From the NCBI RefSeq assembly GCF_011039135.1, contig NZ_JAAKEJ010000005.1, positions 160,741 to 224,740 on the forward strand: a stretch of 64,000 nucleotides of DNA. Direction: 5' to 3'. Each line of letters opens with the position of its first letter. The first letter of the stretch is position 1. Shown piece by piece: positions 33,541 through 42,968 of the stretch. This DNA comes from Desulfovibrio sp. ZJ209. Its GTDB lineage: Bacteria > Desulfobacterota > Desulfovibrionia > Desulfovibrionales > Desulfovibrionaceae. Below the pieces are notes generated by a model, which saw only the letters and a list, made by a program, of their open reading frames with translations, was not told where the DNA came from and did not search any database. The position numbers were made by a program, and so were the translations under genes.

Positions 33541-36057
33541 CTACGACGCCACGATGTTGACGAGCTTGCCGGGCACGACCACCACTTTGCGCACGGTGAG
33601 GCCCGTGAGGTGCCGCTGCGCCGCCGGGTCGGCGAGGGCCGCGGCTTCCAGCGCCGCCTTGTCGGCGCCGGCCGGGGCCTCAAGGGTGCCGCGCAGCTTG
33701 CCGTTCACCTGCAGCGCGATGGTCACGGTGTCGCGCGCGAGGGCGGCCTCGTCCCACACGGGCCACGGCTCGGCGCCCACGTCGCCCTTGTGGCCGAGGC
33801 GTTCCCAGAGCTCGGCGCAGATATGCGGCGCCACCGGCGAGAGCAGGGTCAGCACCGTGGCCATGACCGAGGAGAAGACGCGCCGCTCCGGCTCCGTCGC
33901 GCCCAGTTTTTCGCGGGCGAGGTAGAGCGCGTTGACGAGCTCCATGATGGCCGCGATGGCCGTATTGTACTGGAAGCGGCCCACGGCCATGTCGGACGTG
34001 ACCTTCTTGACCGTTTCGTGCTCCTTGCGGCGCAGGTCGCGGGCCGCTTCGGTCGTCGCGTCCTCTCCCGTGGCGCCGCAGGCGCCGAGCGGCACAAGGC
34101 GCTCGCGTTCCTCCATGAACAGGCGCCAGATGCGCGCAAGAAAGCGCGAGGAACCCTCGATGCCGGCGTCCGTCCATTCAAAGTCGCGCTCGGGCGGGGC
34201 GGCGAAGAGGCAGAACAGGCGGACGGTGTCCGCGCCGTACTTGTCGATCATCTCCGAGGGGTCCACCACATTGCCCTTGGACTTGGACATCTTGCTGCCG
34301 TCCTTGAGCACCATGCCCTGGGTGAGCAGGCGCGAGAACGGCTCGGCGAGGTCGGCCGGGTAGAAGCCGAGGTCGCGCAGGGCCTTGGTGAAGAAGCGGG
34401 CATAGAGCAGGTGCAGGATGGCGTGCTCCACGCCGCCGATATAGATGTCCACCGGCATCCAGTAGGAAAGCGAGGCCGGGTCGAACGCGGCCTCCGTATC
34501 GCGCGCCGAGGTGTAGCGCGAGAAATACCACGAGGATTCCACGAAGGTGTCGAGCGTGTCCGTCTCGCGGCGCGCCGGCCCCCCGCAGCGCGGGCAGGCG
34601 CAGTCCACGAAGGAGGGCGTTTCGGGCAGCGGCGAGCGGCCGTCGTCGCGCACCTTCACGTCCAGGGGCAGGATGACGGGCAGGTTCTCCTCCTTTTCGG
34701 GCACCATGCCGCAGCGCTCGCAATAGACCACCGGGATGGGCGCGCCCCAGTAGCGCTGGCGCGAGATGTTCCAGTCCCTCAAGCGGAACTGGATGGCCGA
34801 GCTGCCCTTGCCCTCTGCCTCGAGCGCGGCCACCACGGCCTTCTTGCCGGCCTCGTTGTCCATGCCGTCGAAGGGGCCGGAATTGACCATGACGCCCGGG
34901 CCCGTGTAGGCCTCCCGCATCGTCGCCGGGTCGAGGTGCGCGCCCTCGGGCTCCACCACCACGCGGATGGGAAGGCCGTATTTGCGGGCGAACTCGAAAT
35001 CGCGCTGGTCCCCGGCGGGCACGCCCATGACCGCGCCCGTGCCGTAGCCCGCGAGCACGAAGTTGCCGAGCCAGATGGGCACGCGCTCGCCGGTGAGCGG
35101 GTGCAGGGCATAGGCGCCGGTGAAGATGCCCTCCTTCTCCAGCGTGTCGGACTGGCGCTCCAGACGGTCCATGTTGCGGATGCGCTCCACAAAGGCGCGC
35201 ACCTCAGCGGCCTGGGGCTTGCCCTCGATGAGCCGCTCCACGAGCGGATGCTCGGGCGCCAGGGTCATGAAGGTCACGCCGTAGAGCGTGTCGGGCCTTG
35301 TGGTGAAGACCTCCACATGGTCCGTGCCGTCGTAGTCGCGCTCAAGGCCGAAGCGGATGCGCGCGCCTTCGGAGCGGCCGATCCAGTTGCGCTGCATGGT
35401 GAGCACGCGGTCGGGCCAGCCGCCGTCGAGGCGGTCGAGGTCGGCCAGAAGCTCGTCGGCATAGGCCGTGATGCCGAGGAACCACTGGGTGAGCTCCTTC
35501 TGCTCCACCACGCTGTCGCAGCGCCAGCAGCGGCCCTCCTCCACCTGCTCGTTGGCGAGCACGGTGTGGCAGGAGGGGCACCAGTTCTGCGGGGCCTTCT
35601 TGCGGTAGGCGAGGCCCTTTTCCAGCATCTTCAGGAAGAAAAGCTGCTCCCAGCGGTAATATTCCGGGCGGCAGGTGGCTATCTCGCGCGACCAGTCATA
35701 GGAAAAGCCCATGCGCTTGAGCTGGGCGCGCATCTCGGCGATATTGCCGTAGGTCCAGGCGGCCGGAGGCACATGATGCTTGATGGCCGCGTTTTCCGCG
35801 GGCAGGCCGAAGGCGTCCCAGCCCATGGGGTGCAGCACGTTGAAGCCCTGCATGCGGCGCATCCGCGCCACCACGTCGCCAATGGAATAGTTGCGCACAT
35901 GGCCCATGTGGATCTTGCCCGAGGGATAGGGCAGCATCTCGAGCACATAGCACTTGGGCTTGTCGCCGCCGTGCGTGCAGGCAAAGGCGTTTTCGGCCTG
36001 CCAGCGGGCCTGCCACCTTTCTTCCAGTTCCTGCGGATGATAGCGTTCCTGCATCAT
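33541..36057 (-). CDS. leuS: Leucyl-tRNA synthetase
   Basis: An 838-residue class I synthetase. The HIGH-type motif is PYPSGKIHMGHVRNY near residue 40, and KMSKSKG near 594 is the KMSKS loop. Between them lies the CP1 editing domain and a zinc-binding region (CPSCH, CWRC near 160-185). It charges tRNA-Leu. The ATG overlaps the nusB stop by 4 bp, so translation is coupled. Confidence 0.98.
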   Translation of the reverse strand: MMQERYHPQELEERWQARWQAENAFACTHGGDKPKCYVLEMLPYPSGKIHMGHVRNYSIGDVVARMRRMQGFNVLHPMGWDAFGLPAENAAIKHHVPPAAWTYGNIAEMRAQLKRMGFSYDWSREIATCRPEYYRWEQLFFLKMLEKGLAYRKKAPQNWCPSCHTVLANEQVEEGRCWRCDSVVEQKELTQWFLGITAYADELLADLDRLDGGWPDRVLTMQRNWIGRSEGARIRFGLERDYDGTDHVEVFTTRPDTLYGVTFMTLAPEHPLVERLIEGKPQAAEVRAFVERIRNMDRLERQSDTLEKEGIFTGAYALHPLTGERVPIWLGNFVLAGYGTGAVMGVPAGDQRDFEFARKYGLPIRVVVEPEGAHLDPATMREAYTGPGVMVNSGPFDGMDNEAGKKAVVAALEAEGKGSSAIQFRLRDWNISRQRYWGAPIPVVYCERCGMVPEKEENLPVILPLDVKVRDDGRSPLPETPSFVDCACPRCGGPARRETDTLDTFVESSWYFSRYTSARDTEAAFDPASLSYWMPVDIYIGGVEHAILHLLYARFFTKALRDLGFYPADLAEPFSRLLTQGMVLKDGSKMSKSKGNVVDPSEMIDKYGADTVRLFCLFAAPPERDFEWTDAGIEGSSRFLARIWRLFMEERERLVPLGACGATGEDATTEAARDLRRKEHETVKKVTSDMAVGRFQYNTAIAAIMELVNALYLAREKLGATEPERRVFSSVMATVLTLLSPVAPHICAELWERLGHKGDVGAEPWPVWDEAALARDTVTIALQVNGKLRGTLEAPAGADKAALEAAALADPAAQRHLTGLTVRKVVVVPGKLVNIVAS

Positions 36058-36560
36058 TCTTTTCCACCTGCTTCGCGGTCGCTCTGGAGGGCGGGAGCCT
36101 CTGCCCCCTCCCGGCTTGCCGCCGAACGGGCGGCCGCGTCAAGGATGCCGTTGAGAAAGGCCCGCGCCTTCTCGTCGCCGAACTCGCGCGCCAGCTCCAG
36201 GGCCTCGTTGATGGCCGCCTTGGGGGGCACGTCGTCGCGCCAGAAGAGCTCGAACAGCGCGAGGCGCAGGATGGTGAGCTCGATGCGGCCGAGCCTGTCC
36301 ACGCGCCAGTTGTGCGAAAAGCGGCCGATGGCCTCGTCGAGCTCCCGCGTATGGCTCCACACGCCGTCCACGAGCTCCCAGGCGAAGCCCGAGGGCTCGC
36401 TGTCGAGATCGGCCTCGCTCATGGCCGCGTTGTGCGGCGAAAGCACGAACTGCCGCCAGAGCGCGTCCTTGTCCTTCGCGGGCGAAAAACACAGCCCGTA
36501 GAGCACCTGAAAGGCCAGCTCGCGGGCGCTTCTGCGCGTGGGGCGCTTGTTCGCGGCCAT
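36054..36560 (-). CDS. nusB: Transcription antitermination factor NusB
   Basis: A 168-residue NusB. RRSARELAFQVLYGLCFS at the start and the C-terminal pattern LTILRLALFELFWRDDVPPK, then AINEALELAREFGDEKARAFLNG (split here as AINEALELAREFGD and ARAFLNGILD), are characteristic. The tail is Ala/Glu-rich. With NusE (S10) it binds boxA in rRNA leaders. It is 3 bp after ribH, a standard neighbour. Confidence 0.95.
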   Translation of the reverse strand: MAANKRPTRRSARELAFQVLYGLCFSPAKDKDALWRQFVLSPHNAAMSEADLDSEPSGFAWELVDGVWSHTRELDEAIGRFSHNWRVDRLGRIELTILRLALFELFWRDDVPPKAAINEALELAREFGDEKARAFLNGILDAAARSAASREGAEAPALQSDREAGGKE

Positions 36561-36563
36561 GCC

Positions 36564-37034
36564 CTAGAGCTGCTCCAAAACGCGGACGGTCTCCAGCATG
36601 GCGGCGGCGGCTTCCACGCCCTTGTTGCCCGCCTTGGAGCCCGCGCGCTCGATGGCCTGCTCGATGGTGTCGCAGGTGAGCAGGCCGAAGCCGATGGGCG
36701 TGCCCGATTCGAGCATGGTGTGCGCGATGCCCTTGGTGGCCTCGGCGCACACATAGTCGAAGTGCGGCGTCGCCCCCCGGATGACCGCGCCGAGCGCCAC
36801 GAGGCCGTCGAACCTGTGCGCGGTCACGAGCTTGCGGCAGACGAGCGGCAGCTCGAAGGCGCCTGGCACGCGCACGATGGTGAGCGTCGCCGGGTCGAGG
36901 CCGTGGCGCGTGAGATAGTCCACGGCGCCGGCCACGAGGCGGTCGACGATGAAGTCATTGAAGCGCGCGGCCACAAGGCCGACCTTCAGGCCGCGGGCGT
37001 CGAGCTGCCCGGCGATGGTGGTGATGTCGCTCAT
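36564..37034 (-). CDS. ribH: 6,7-dimethyl-8-ribityllumazine synthase
   Basis: A 156-residue lumazine synthase. [30 protein letters not shown] and [18 protein letters not shown] are the conserved active-site segments, the last with the catalytic His. It joins the ribityl-pyrimidine and the butanone phosphate in riboflavin synthesis, usually as a 60-subunit shell. It is 77 bp after ribE. Confidence 0.98.
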   Translation of the reverse strand: MSDITTIAGQLDARGLKVGLVAARFNDFIVDRLVAGAVDYLTRHGLDPATLTIVRVPGAFELPLVCRKLVTAHRFDGLVALGAVIRGATPHFDYVCAEATKGIAHTMLESGTPIGFGLLTCDTIEQAIERAGSKAGNKGVEAAAAMLETVRVLEQL

Positions 37035-37111
37035 GTTCGCTCCCGTGGAGGCGCGGCCCGGGGGCCGCGTCGCTCCGTTTCCCGTTCAGAAATTTTCCGC
37101 GGCGCGCCGGC

Positions 37112-37804
37112 TCACAAAAATCCGGCGCCGCGCAGGGTGTCCAAGGTCAGGCCGCCCGCCGGGGCGCTGTGGCGGGGCGCGCCGGGGCGAAGGCCCCCTC
37201 CCCTCACCGCTTCCTGCCAGGGCGCGAGCAGGTGGGCCACATACTTGCCCACGAGGTCGGTCTCCATGTTGACGCGGCTCCCGGGGCGCCAGGCGCCCAT
37301 GGTGGTGCGCCGCCGCGTGTCGGGGATGACGTTGACCTCGAGAAAATCCGGGCCGCAGGCGTTCACCGTGAGGCTGATGCCGTCGAGCGCCACCGAGCCC
37401 TTGGGGATGACCTCGCCCCCGTAGGCCGCGGGAAAATCGAGCCGGCAGCACAGGGATTCGCCCCGGCGCCCGATGCTCTTCACCACGGCCACGCAATCCA
37501 CATGCCCGCTGACCATGTGGCCGCCCAGGCGGTCGCCCACGGCCAGCGCGCGCTCGAGGTTCACGCGGCCGCCCGCGCCGAGCGCCCCAAGGGTGGTGCG
37601 GCTCACGGTCTCGGCGGAGGCATAGGCCGTGAACGTGTCGCGGTCATGCTCCTCCACGGAGAGGCAGACGCCGCTCACCGCGATGGATTCGCCATCCGTG
37701 AGGTGGCTGAAGGGCTCGGCCGGCCGGATGCGGAAGCGGCGTTCCGCCGCCATCTCCCGCAAGCCGACGACCTCGCCCTCGCACTGGATGATGCCGGTGA
37801 ACAT
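37112..37804 (-). CDS. ribE: Riboflavin synthase alpha chain
   Basis: A 230-residue riboflavin synthase made of two similar barrel domains: MFTGIIQCEGEV and SGVCLSV in the first, GHMVSGHVDCVAVV and SVALDGISLTVNACG in the second. It dismutates two lumazine molecules to riboflavin. Its ATG overlaps the ribD stop by one base (TGATG). Tail of about 20 Pro/Gly-rich residues. Confidence 0.97.
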   Translation of the reverse strand: MFTGIIQCEGEVVGLREMAAERRFRIRPAEPFSHLTDGESIAVSGVCLSVEEHDRDTFTAYASAETVSRTTLGALGAGGRVNLERALAVGDRLGGHMVSGHVDCVAVVKSIGRRGESLCCRLDFPAAYGGEVIPKGSVALDGISLTVNACGPDFLEVNVIPDTRRRTTMGAWRPGSRVNMETDLVGKYVAHLLAPWQEAVRGGGLRPGAPRHSAPAGGLTLDTLRGAGFL

Positions 37805-39009
37805 CAGGCCCGCTCCCCGCCCCGCTCCCCGGTGTCCGGCCGCGGCCGGAGGAGCAGGTGCGCGTCCTCGCCGCAGCGCTCGAGCCCGCAGAGCCTGAGG
37901 CGCAGCCCCTCGTCCAGGTCCAGCGGCGTGCGCCCGGCAAAGAGGGGCCGCGCCTCGGCATCGCCCAAGATGAGCGGCGCGAGGTGCAGGTGAAACTCGT
38001 CCACGAGGCCCGCCTCGAGCATGCCAAGGGCGAGGTAGCTCCCGCCCTCGCAAAGCACATAGAGGCAGCCCAGCTCCTGCCGCAAGATGCGGAGCATGGT
38101 GGAAAAATGCGGCACGCCCCCCGGCGACGCCGCGAGGGCGAACACGCGCACGCCAATGGCGCGCAGGGCCTGCGCCTCGGCCGAGGCCGCCCCGGCCGGC
38201 ATGACGAAGAAGACCGTTTCCTCCGGGCGCTCGCGCACAAGGCGCGCGCCGTCGGGCGCGGGAAGGCGCGAGGTGAGGACGCAGGCGAGCGGCTGGCGCA
38301 GGGGCGCATCTGCGTCACCAACGTCCCGTGCGGTCAGTTGCGGGTCGTCCGCGCGGAAGGTGGCCCCGCCCACCAGCACGGCCCCGCCGGCCCTCCCCAC
38401 ACCCGCGCGCAGTCCGTGAACCTTCCGGCGGGATTCGGGCCCGCTGATCCACTGCGAAACGCCGTTGCGCGTGGCGATGCGGCCATCGAGGGTGGCGGCC
38501 AGCTTGAGCAGCACATAGGGGCGCTCGGTAGTCTGCCAGACGAGGAAATCCGCCACGAGATCGCGGCATTCCGCCTCCAGCACCGGGCCGATAACCTCAA
38601 CGCCGGCCGCTGCCAGCAAGGCCGCGCCCCCGCCCGCCACCGGATTGGGGTCCCTGAAGCCGTAGACCACGCGGCGGATGCCGGCGGCGAGGATGGCGCC
38701 CGTGCAGGGGGGCGTCTTGCCGTGATGGCAGCAGGGCTCTAAAGTGACCACGAGCGTGCACGACGCGAGGTCCACTCCCCTTTCCGCAGCGTCCTTGAGG
38801 CATTCCACCTCGGCATGCGGCTGGCCCGCGCCGTGGTGCCAGCCGCGCGCAACGACCTCGCCATCGCGCACGAGCACCGCCCCGACCATGGGATTGGGCG
38901 CGGTGTGCCAGCGTCCGCGTTTCGCCAACGCGATGGCCTCGCGCATGAAGGGGGAGAATTCCCGCCCCGCCTCATGGTTCACGTGAGCCCCCTGCGGCGC
39001 ACCCTGCAT
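37804..39009 (-). CDS. ribD: Bifunctional riboflavin biosynthesis deaminase/reductase
   Basis: A 401-residue RibD. The N-terminal deaminase domain has HAEVECLKD and PCCHHGKTPPC (zinc ligands); the C-terminal reductase domain (from about residue 155) begins VLLKLAATLDGRIATRNG. It performs the second and third steps of the pathway. The start 39009 lies 3 bp after a deaminase gene; an ATG 22 codons in is an alternative. Confidence 0.97.
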   Translation of the reverse strand: MQGAPQGAHVNHEAGREFSPFMREAIALAKRGRWHTAPNPMVGAVLVRDGEVVARGWHHGAGQPHAEVECLKDAAERGVDLASCTLVVTLEPCCHHGKTPPCTGAILAAGIRRVVYGFRDPNPVAGGGAALLAAAGVEVIGPVLEAECRDLVADFLVWQTTERPYVLLKLAATLDGRIATRNGVSQWISGPESRRKVHGLRAGVGRAGGAVLVGGATFRADDPQLTARDVGDADAPLRQPLACVLTSRLPAPDGARLVRERPEETVFFVMPAGAASAEAQALRAIGVRVFALAASPGGVPHFSTMLRILRQELGCLYVLCEGGSYLALGMLEAGLVDEFHLHLAPLILGDAEARPLFAGRTPLDLDEGLRLRLCGLERCGEDAHLLLRPRPDTGERGGERA

Positions 39010-39012
39010 GGC

Positions 39013-39513
39013 TTATTCCGCCCCCTGTCCGCAGGCGCAGGCCGCGCCCGCGCCTTCGGGCAGCCAGTCCACGGCAAGCTGCTCCATGGGCACGCCGGCC
39101 TCGCGGAGCATGGTGGTGGCGAGCTCGTCGGGATAGGCCTCGGCGTAGAAGATCTCGCGGATGCCGCAGTTGATGAGCATCTTGGCGCAGAGCACACAGG
39201 GCTGCGTGGTGCAGTAGAGCGTGGCCCCGGCGATGCTGATGCCGTGGACGGCCGCCTGGATGATGACGTTCTGCTCCGCGTGCAGGCCACGGCAGATCTC
39301 GTGCCGCTGGCCCGAGGGGATGCCGAGCCGCTGCCTCAGGCACCCCACCTCGAGGCAGTGCGGCGTGCCGGCCGGGGGCCCGTTGTAGCCCGTGGCGAGG
39401 ATGCGCTTGTCCTTGACGGCCACCGCGCCCACCCGGCGCCTCGTGCAGGTGGAGCGCAGGCTCACGAGCCGGGTGATGCTCATGAAGTAGTCAGGCCAGG
39501 GCAGTCGTTCCAT
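39013..39513 (-). CDS. dCMP/cytidine deaminase-family protein
   Basis: A 166-residue zinc deaminase. HAEQNVI (about residue 78) and [10 protein letters not shown] hold the zinc ligands and proton-shuttle Glu, and [27 protein letters not shown] sequence at 22-45 is typical of deoxycytidylate deaminases (ComEB type). It would turn dCMP into dUMP for thymidylate synthesis. The tail ACACGQGAE adds two Cys. It lies between glyA and ribD. Confidence 0.9.
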   Translation of the reverse strand: MERLPWPDYFMSITRLVSLRSTCTRRRVGAVAVKDKRILATGYNGPPAGTPHCLEVGCLRQRLGIPSGQRHEICRGLHAEQNVIIQAAVHGISIAGATLYCTTQPCVLCAKMLINCGIREIFYAEAYPDELATTMLREAGVPMEQLAVDWLPEGAGAACACGQGAE

Positions 39514-39537
39514 GCCGTGCTCGCAAAAGGGCGCCCG

Positions 39538-40776
39538 CTACCACGAAAAGAGCGGGAACTGGCGCGCGAACTCCGTAACGCGGCCGCGGATGGCCGCAAG
39601 GGTCTGGGCGTCGCCGCGCTTCGCGATAGTTTCGGCGATGAAGCCGGCAACGGTCGCCATGTCCTCGCGGGTGAGGCCGCGCGTGGTCAGGGCCGCGCTC
39701 CCGAGGCGGATGCCGGAAGTCACGAAGGGCGAGCGCGTCTCAAAGGGGATGGTGTTCTTGTTGACCGTTATGCCGGCCGCGTCCAGCGCGCTTTCCGCAT
39801 CCTTGCCCGTGACATCGAGGTTCGTCAGGTCCACGAGGAGCAGGTGGTTGTCCGTGCCGCCGGAAACGAGCTCGAAGCCGGCGGCCTTGAGCCCGTCTGC
39901 GAGGGCCGCGGCGTTCTCCACCACGCGCTTCGCGTAGCGGGCGAAGGCCGGGCGCAGCGCCTCGCCGAAGGCCGCGGCCTTGGCGGCGATGACGTGCATG
40001 AGCGGGCCGCCCTGCATGCCGGGGAAGATCTGGCTGTCCACGCGCTTCATGTTGGCCTCGTCCGCGAGGATCATGCCGCCGCGGGGACCGCGCAGGGTCT
40101 TGTGCGTGGTGGTGGTGGTCACGTGGGCGTAGGGGATGGGGCTCTCGTGCAGGCCGGCGGCCACGAGGCCCGCGATATGGGCCATGTCCACCATGAGCAG
40201 GGCGCCCACTTCGTCGGCGATGGCGCGGAAGCGCGCGAAGTCGAGAAAGCGCGGATAGGCGCTGGCCCCGGCCACGATCATGGCCGGCATGTGCTCCCGC
40301 GCGAGCGCCGCCACTTCGTCGTAATCGATACGGCCCGTGTCCTTGCGCACGCCGTAGGACACCACGTTGAAGAGGCGCCCCGAAAAATTCACCGGGCTGC
40401 CGTGGGTGAGGTGGCCGCCGTGGGAGAGGTTCATGCCGAGGATGGTGTCGCCGGGCTTGAGGCAGGCGAAATACACGGCCATGTTGGCCTGCGAGCCGGA
40501 ATGGGGCTGCACGTTGGCATGGGCGCAGTTGAAGAGGCGCCGCGCGCGGTCGCGGGCCATCTCCTCCACCATGTCCACATATTCGCAGCCGCCGTAATAG
40601 CGCTTGCCGGGATAGCCCTCGGCATACTTGTGGGTGAGCACGCTCCCCTGGGCCTCGCGCACGGCCGCGGAAACGAAGTTTTCCGACGCGATGAGCTCGA
40701 GCTTGCTCATCTGGCGGTCGGATTCGAGAACGATGGCGTTGGCGAGTTCGGGGTCCTGGAGAATGAGTTCATCCAT
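39538..40776 (-). CDS. glyA: Serine hydroxymethyltransferase
   Basis: A 412-residue Gly[29 protein letters not shown] and [16 protein letters not shown], the last with the PLP lysine near residue 225, are diagnostic. It moves a carbon between serine and tetrahydrofolate and so feeds the one-carbon pool. ATG 40776 follows AAAAGGA. The leader is remarkable: two terminator-like hairpins stand between fabF and this start. Confidence 0.98.
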   Translation of the reverse strand: MDELILQDPELANAIVLESDRQMSKLELIASENFVSAAVREAQGSVLTHKYAEGYPGKRYYGGCEYVDMVEEMARDRARRLFNCAHANVQPHSGSQANMAVYFACLKPGDTILGMNLSHGGHLTHGSPVNFSGRLFNVVSYGVRKDTGRIDYDEVAALAREHMPAMIVAGASAYPRFLDFARFRAIADEVGALLMVDMAHIAGLVAAGLHESPIPYAHVTTTTTHKTLRGPRGGMILADEANMKRVDSQIFPGMQGGPLMHVIAAKAAAFGEALRPAFARYAKRVVENAAALADGLKAAGFELVSGGTDNHLLLVDLTNLDVTGKDAESALDAAGITVNKNTIPFETRSPFVTSGIRLGSAALTTRGLTREDMATVAGFIAETIAKRGDAQTLAAIRGRVTEFARQFPLFSW

Positions 40777-40796
40777 TGAGGCATATCCTTTTGCGG

Positions 40797-40820
40797 AAAA
40801 ACAGCCCGCGCGGCGCGGGC
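40797..40820 (-). terminator. Terminator-like hairpin just before glyA (possible attenuator)
   Basis: On the - strand GCCCGCG-CCG-CGCGGGC, a 7-bp perfect stem, is followed by TGTTTTT and then, after about 20 bases, by the glyA ATG. Too little room is left for a promoter after it, so glyA must be reached by read-through. Confidence 0.7.
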
Positions 40821-40852
40821 ATGAGGGCCGGGCGCGCGGCATCCCGGGCGCC

Positions 40853-40878
40853 AAAATGAGGGGCGCCGGGGCGCCCCT
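40853..40878 (-). terminator. Terminator-like hairpin after fabF
   Basis: On the - strand AGGGGCGCC and GGCGCCCCT form a 9-bp stem with a 2-base loop, followed by CATTTTGG. It lies 12 bases after the fabF stop. Confidence 0.65.
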
Positions 40879-40890
40879 GCTGTGTGGACC

Positions 40891-42138
40891 TTAGTCCGTC
40901 CACTTCTTGAAGATGACGCTGGCGTTGGTGCCGCCGAAGCCGAAGGAATTGCACATGCCGTATTCGCAGGCCACGCGCTCCGTGCCCCCCGAGAGATAGT
41001 TGAGGTCGCAGGCCGGGTCGGGAAATTCCAGGTTGATGGTGCCGGGCAGCACCTCGTCCCTGAGGGCCAGGGCCGTGAACACGGACTCGATGCCGCCGGC
41101 CGCGCCGAGCAAATGCCCGGTCATGGACTTGGTGGCCGAGATCTTGAGGTTTTTCGCATGGTCGCCGAAGGCGATCTTCATGGCCTTGGTTTCCGTGCTG
41201 TCGTTGAGCTGGGTGGAGGTGCCGTGGGCGTTGATGTGCTCCACCGCCTCGGGCTTGAGGCCCGCGTCGCGCAGGGCGCGCGTCATGGCCGCGGCCATGC
41301 CCTCGCCCGTCTCGTGCGGGGCGGTCATGTGGTAGGCGTCGCCGGAGGCGCCGTAGCCCACGACCTCGGCATAGATCCTGGCGCCGCGCGCCTTGGCGCT
41401 CTCGAGGTCCTCAAGCATCAAGAGGCCCGCGCCCTCGCCGATGACAAAGCCGTCGCGCTTGGCGTCAAAGGGCCGCGAAGCCTTGGTGGGCTCGTCGTTG
41501 TAGTGGGTGGAGAGGGCCTTGAGCGCCGTGAAGCCCGCCACGCCGAGCGGCGTGATGGTGGCCTCCACGCCGCCCGTGATGACGCTTTTCGCGCGGCCGA
41601 GCACTATCTCGCTGTAGGCCGTGCCGATGGCGTGGATGCCCGAGGCGCAGGCCGTGGTGGTGACGATGTTCGGCCCCTTGGCGCCGGTGAAGATGGAAAT
41701 CTGCCCGGGCCCCATGTTGGAGATGAGCATGGGGATGAGGAAGGGCGAGATCTTGCTGGGGCCCGCCTCGAGCAGCTTTGCGTGCCAGGTCTCGATGGTG
41801 CGCAGGCCGCCGAGGCCGATACCGAGGATGACGGCGACATCTTCGGCGTTTTCCGGCGTTATCTCAAGGCCCGAGTCGGCGAGGAGCATCTTGGCGGCGG
41901 CCACGGCGAACTGGGTGAAGCGGTCCATGCGCCGCACCTGCTTGGCCGGTATCCACTCCTCGGGCGAAAAATCTTTCACTTCGCCCGCGATGCGCGAGGT
42001 GTAGTCGGACGCATCGAAGAGCGTGATGGGGCCGATGCCGGATTCCCCCGCGAGGAGGCGCTTCCAGGTGGTGTCGATGTCATTGGCGAGCGGCGTGATG
42101 CCGGAAACGCCGGTGATCACTACGCGGGGTCGGTTCAT
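40891..42138 (-). CDS. fabF: 3-oxoacyl-ACP synthase II
   Basis: A 415-residue condensing enzyme. The Cys-His-His triad is visible: Cys near 163 in TTACASGIHAIG, His near 304 in HGTSTQLNDSTE, and His near 339 in SMTGHLLGAAGG. RVVITGVSGITPLAND is the standard start. It extends acyl-ACP in fatty acid synthesis. ATG 42138 has an AAGGAG site. It is downstream of acpP, from which a long 481-bp gap separates it. Confidence 0.97.
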   Translation of the reverse strand: MNRPRVVITGVSGITPLANDIDTTWKRLLAGESGIGPITLFDASDYTSRIAGEVKDFSPEEWIPAKQVRRMDRFTQFAVAAAKMLLADSGLEITPENAEDVAVILGIGLGGLRTIETWHAKLLEAGPSKISPFLIPMLISNMGPGQISIFTGAKGPNIVTTTACASGIHAIGTAYSEIVLGRAKSVITGGVEATITPLGVAGFTALKALSTHYNDEPTKASRPFDAKRDGFVIGEGAGLLMLEDLESAKARGARIYAEVVGYGASGDAYHMTAPHETGEGMAAAMTRALRDAGLKPEAVEHINAHGTSTQLNDSTETKAMKIAFGDHAKNLKISATKSMTGHLLGAAGGIESVFTALALRDEVLPGTINLEFPDPACDLNYLSGGTERVACEYGMCNSFGFGGTNASVIFKKWTD

Positions 42139-42619
42139 GGGCGGCTCCTTGCTCCTTGGCCTTGGTAACGAAACATCCGGGCTCGCCGCGGGCGCAGCGG
42201 CAACGCCGGGCTGCACCGGGGCGTGGCAGGTCGCGACCGCAATGGGCGCGCCCGGGCCGCGCGCAGGGTGGGCGTCTTGCCCCTCCCGGCCACAACTTTG
42301 GCCGGCCCCTGTGCCCGCAGGCCCTTTTGGCGACAGGCTTTTGCGCCCCAAACCCCCAGCGCCATGCCGCGCATCGGCAGCCCAAGGGCGCGACGCCGCG
42401 GACATGGGCCGGGAGCGGGGCCCCGTGCCGGCGGCGCAAGGCGCCACGCCCTGCGAAGCCGTGCCGATTCCCGATCATGGCGCCCGTGGGCGCCGAGCCA
42501 GCGGGAAAAGGGGAATACGGCATCACCCGGCGCAGCCGGGAATTCCCGGGCGCCGGGGCGCGGGGCCTGCCCCCAAGCGCCGCGCCCCGAATGGTGCGCC
42601 GCGGCGGGACGCGCCCGGC
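42139..42619 (-). other. 481-bp gene-free gap between acpP and fabF, with a large inverted repeat
   Basis: No convincing gene is seen here; the open frames are GC-rich shadows. The main feature is an almost unbroken inverted repeat at 42526-42557: outer arms CCCGGCGC and GCGCCGGG around the 14-bp palindrome CCGGGAATTCCCGG (42536-42549). No T run follows. It may be an mRNA 3'-end or processing hairpin after acpP. Confidence 0.55.
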
Positions 42620-42856
42620 CTACTTCTTGTTGTTTTCGATATAGTTGATGGCGTCCTGCACCTTGAGGATCTTCTGGGCGTCCTCGTCGGCGATCTCGAT
42701 GTCGAATTCCTCTTCCATGGCCATGATGAGCTCGGTGAGGTCGAGGGAATCAGCGCCCAGGTCTTCCACAAAGGAGGCTTCGGGCTTCACTTCGTCGGCG
42801 CTCACGCCAAGCTGGTCAACGATGATCTTCTGGACTTTGTCGGCAACTTCAGACAT
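42620..42856 (-). CDS. acpP: Acyl carrier protein
   Basis: A 78-residue acidic [23 protein letters not shown] holds the DSL motif whose serine takes the 4'-phosphopantetheine arm. It carries all fatty acid intermediates. ATG 42856 has a GGGAGGATGTC site. A phosphopantetheinyl-transferase-like gene lies about 3.4 kb away on the other strand. Confidence 0.98.
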   Translation of the reverse strand: MSEVADKVQKIIVDQLGVSADEVKPEASFVEDLGADSLDLTELIMAMEEEFDIEIADEDAQKILKVQDAINYIENNKK

Positions 42857-42968
42857 GACATCCTCCCGGTGTTCCGTGTTCGTTTTGGGGCGCGGCACGG
42901 CGCTTTCCTGCGCCGGTGCGCGGCCCTGAAAAATCGTCAAGAATCGTCCTGCGCCGGTTTGCCCCGGC

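Noticed and set aside
32536..36501. Open frame of over 1,300 codons on the + strand opposite holA, leuS and nusB
   Set aside because: The opposite strand has three well-defined genes; the product is low-complexity and spans several unrelated genes.
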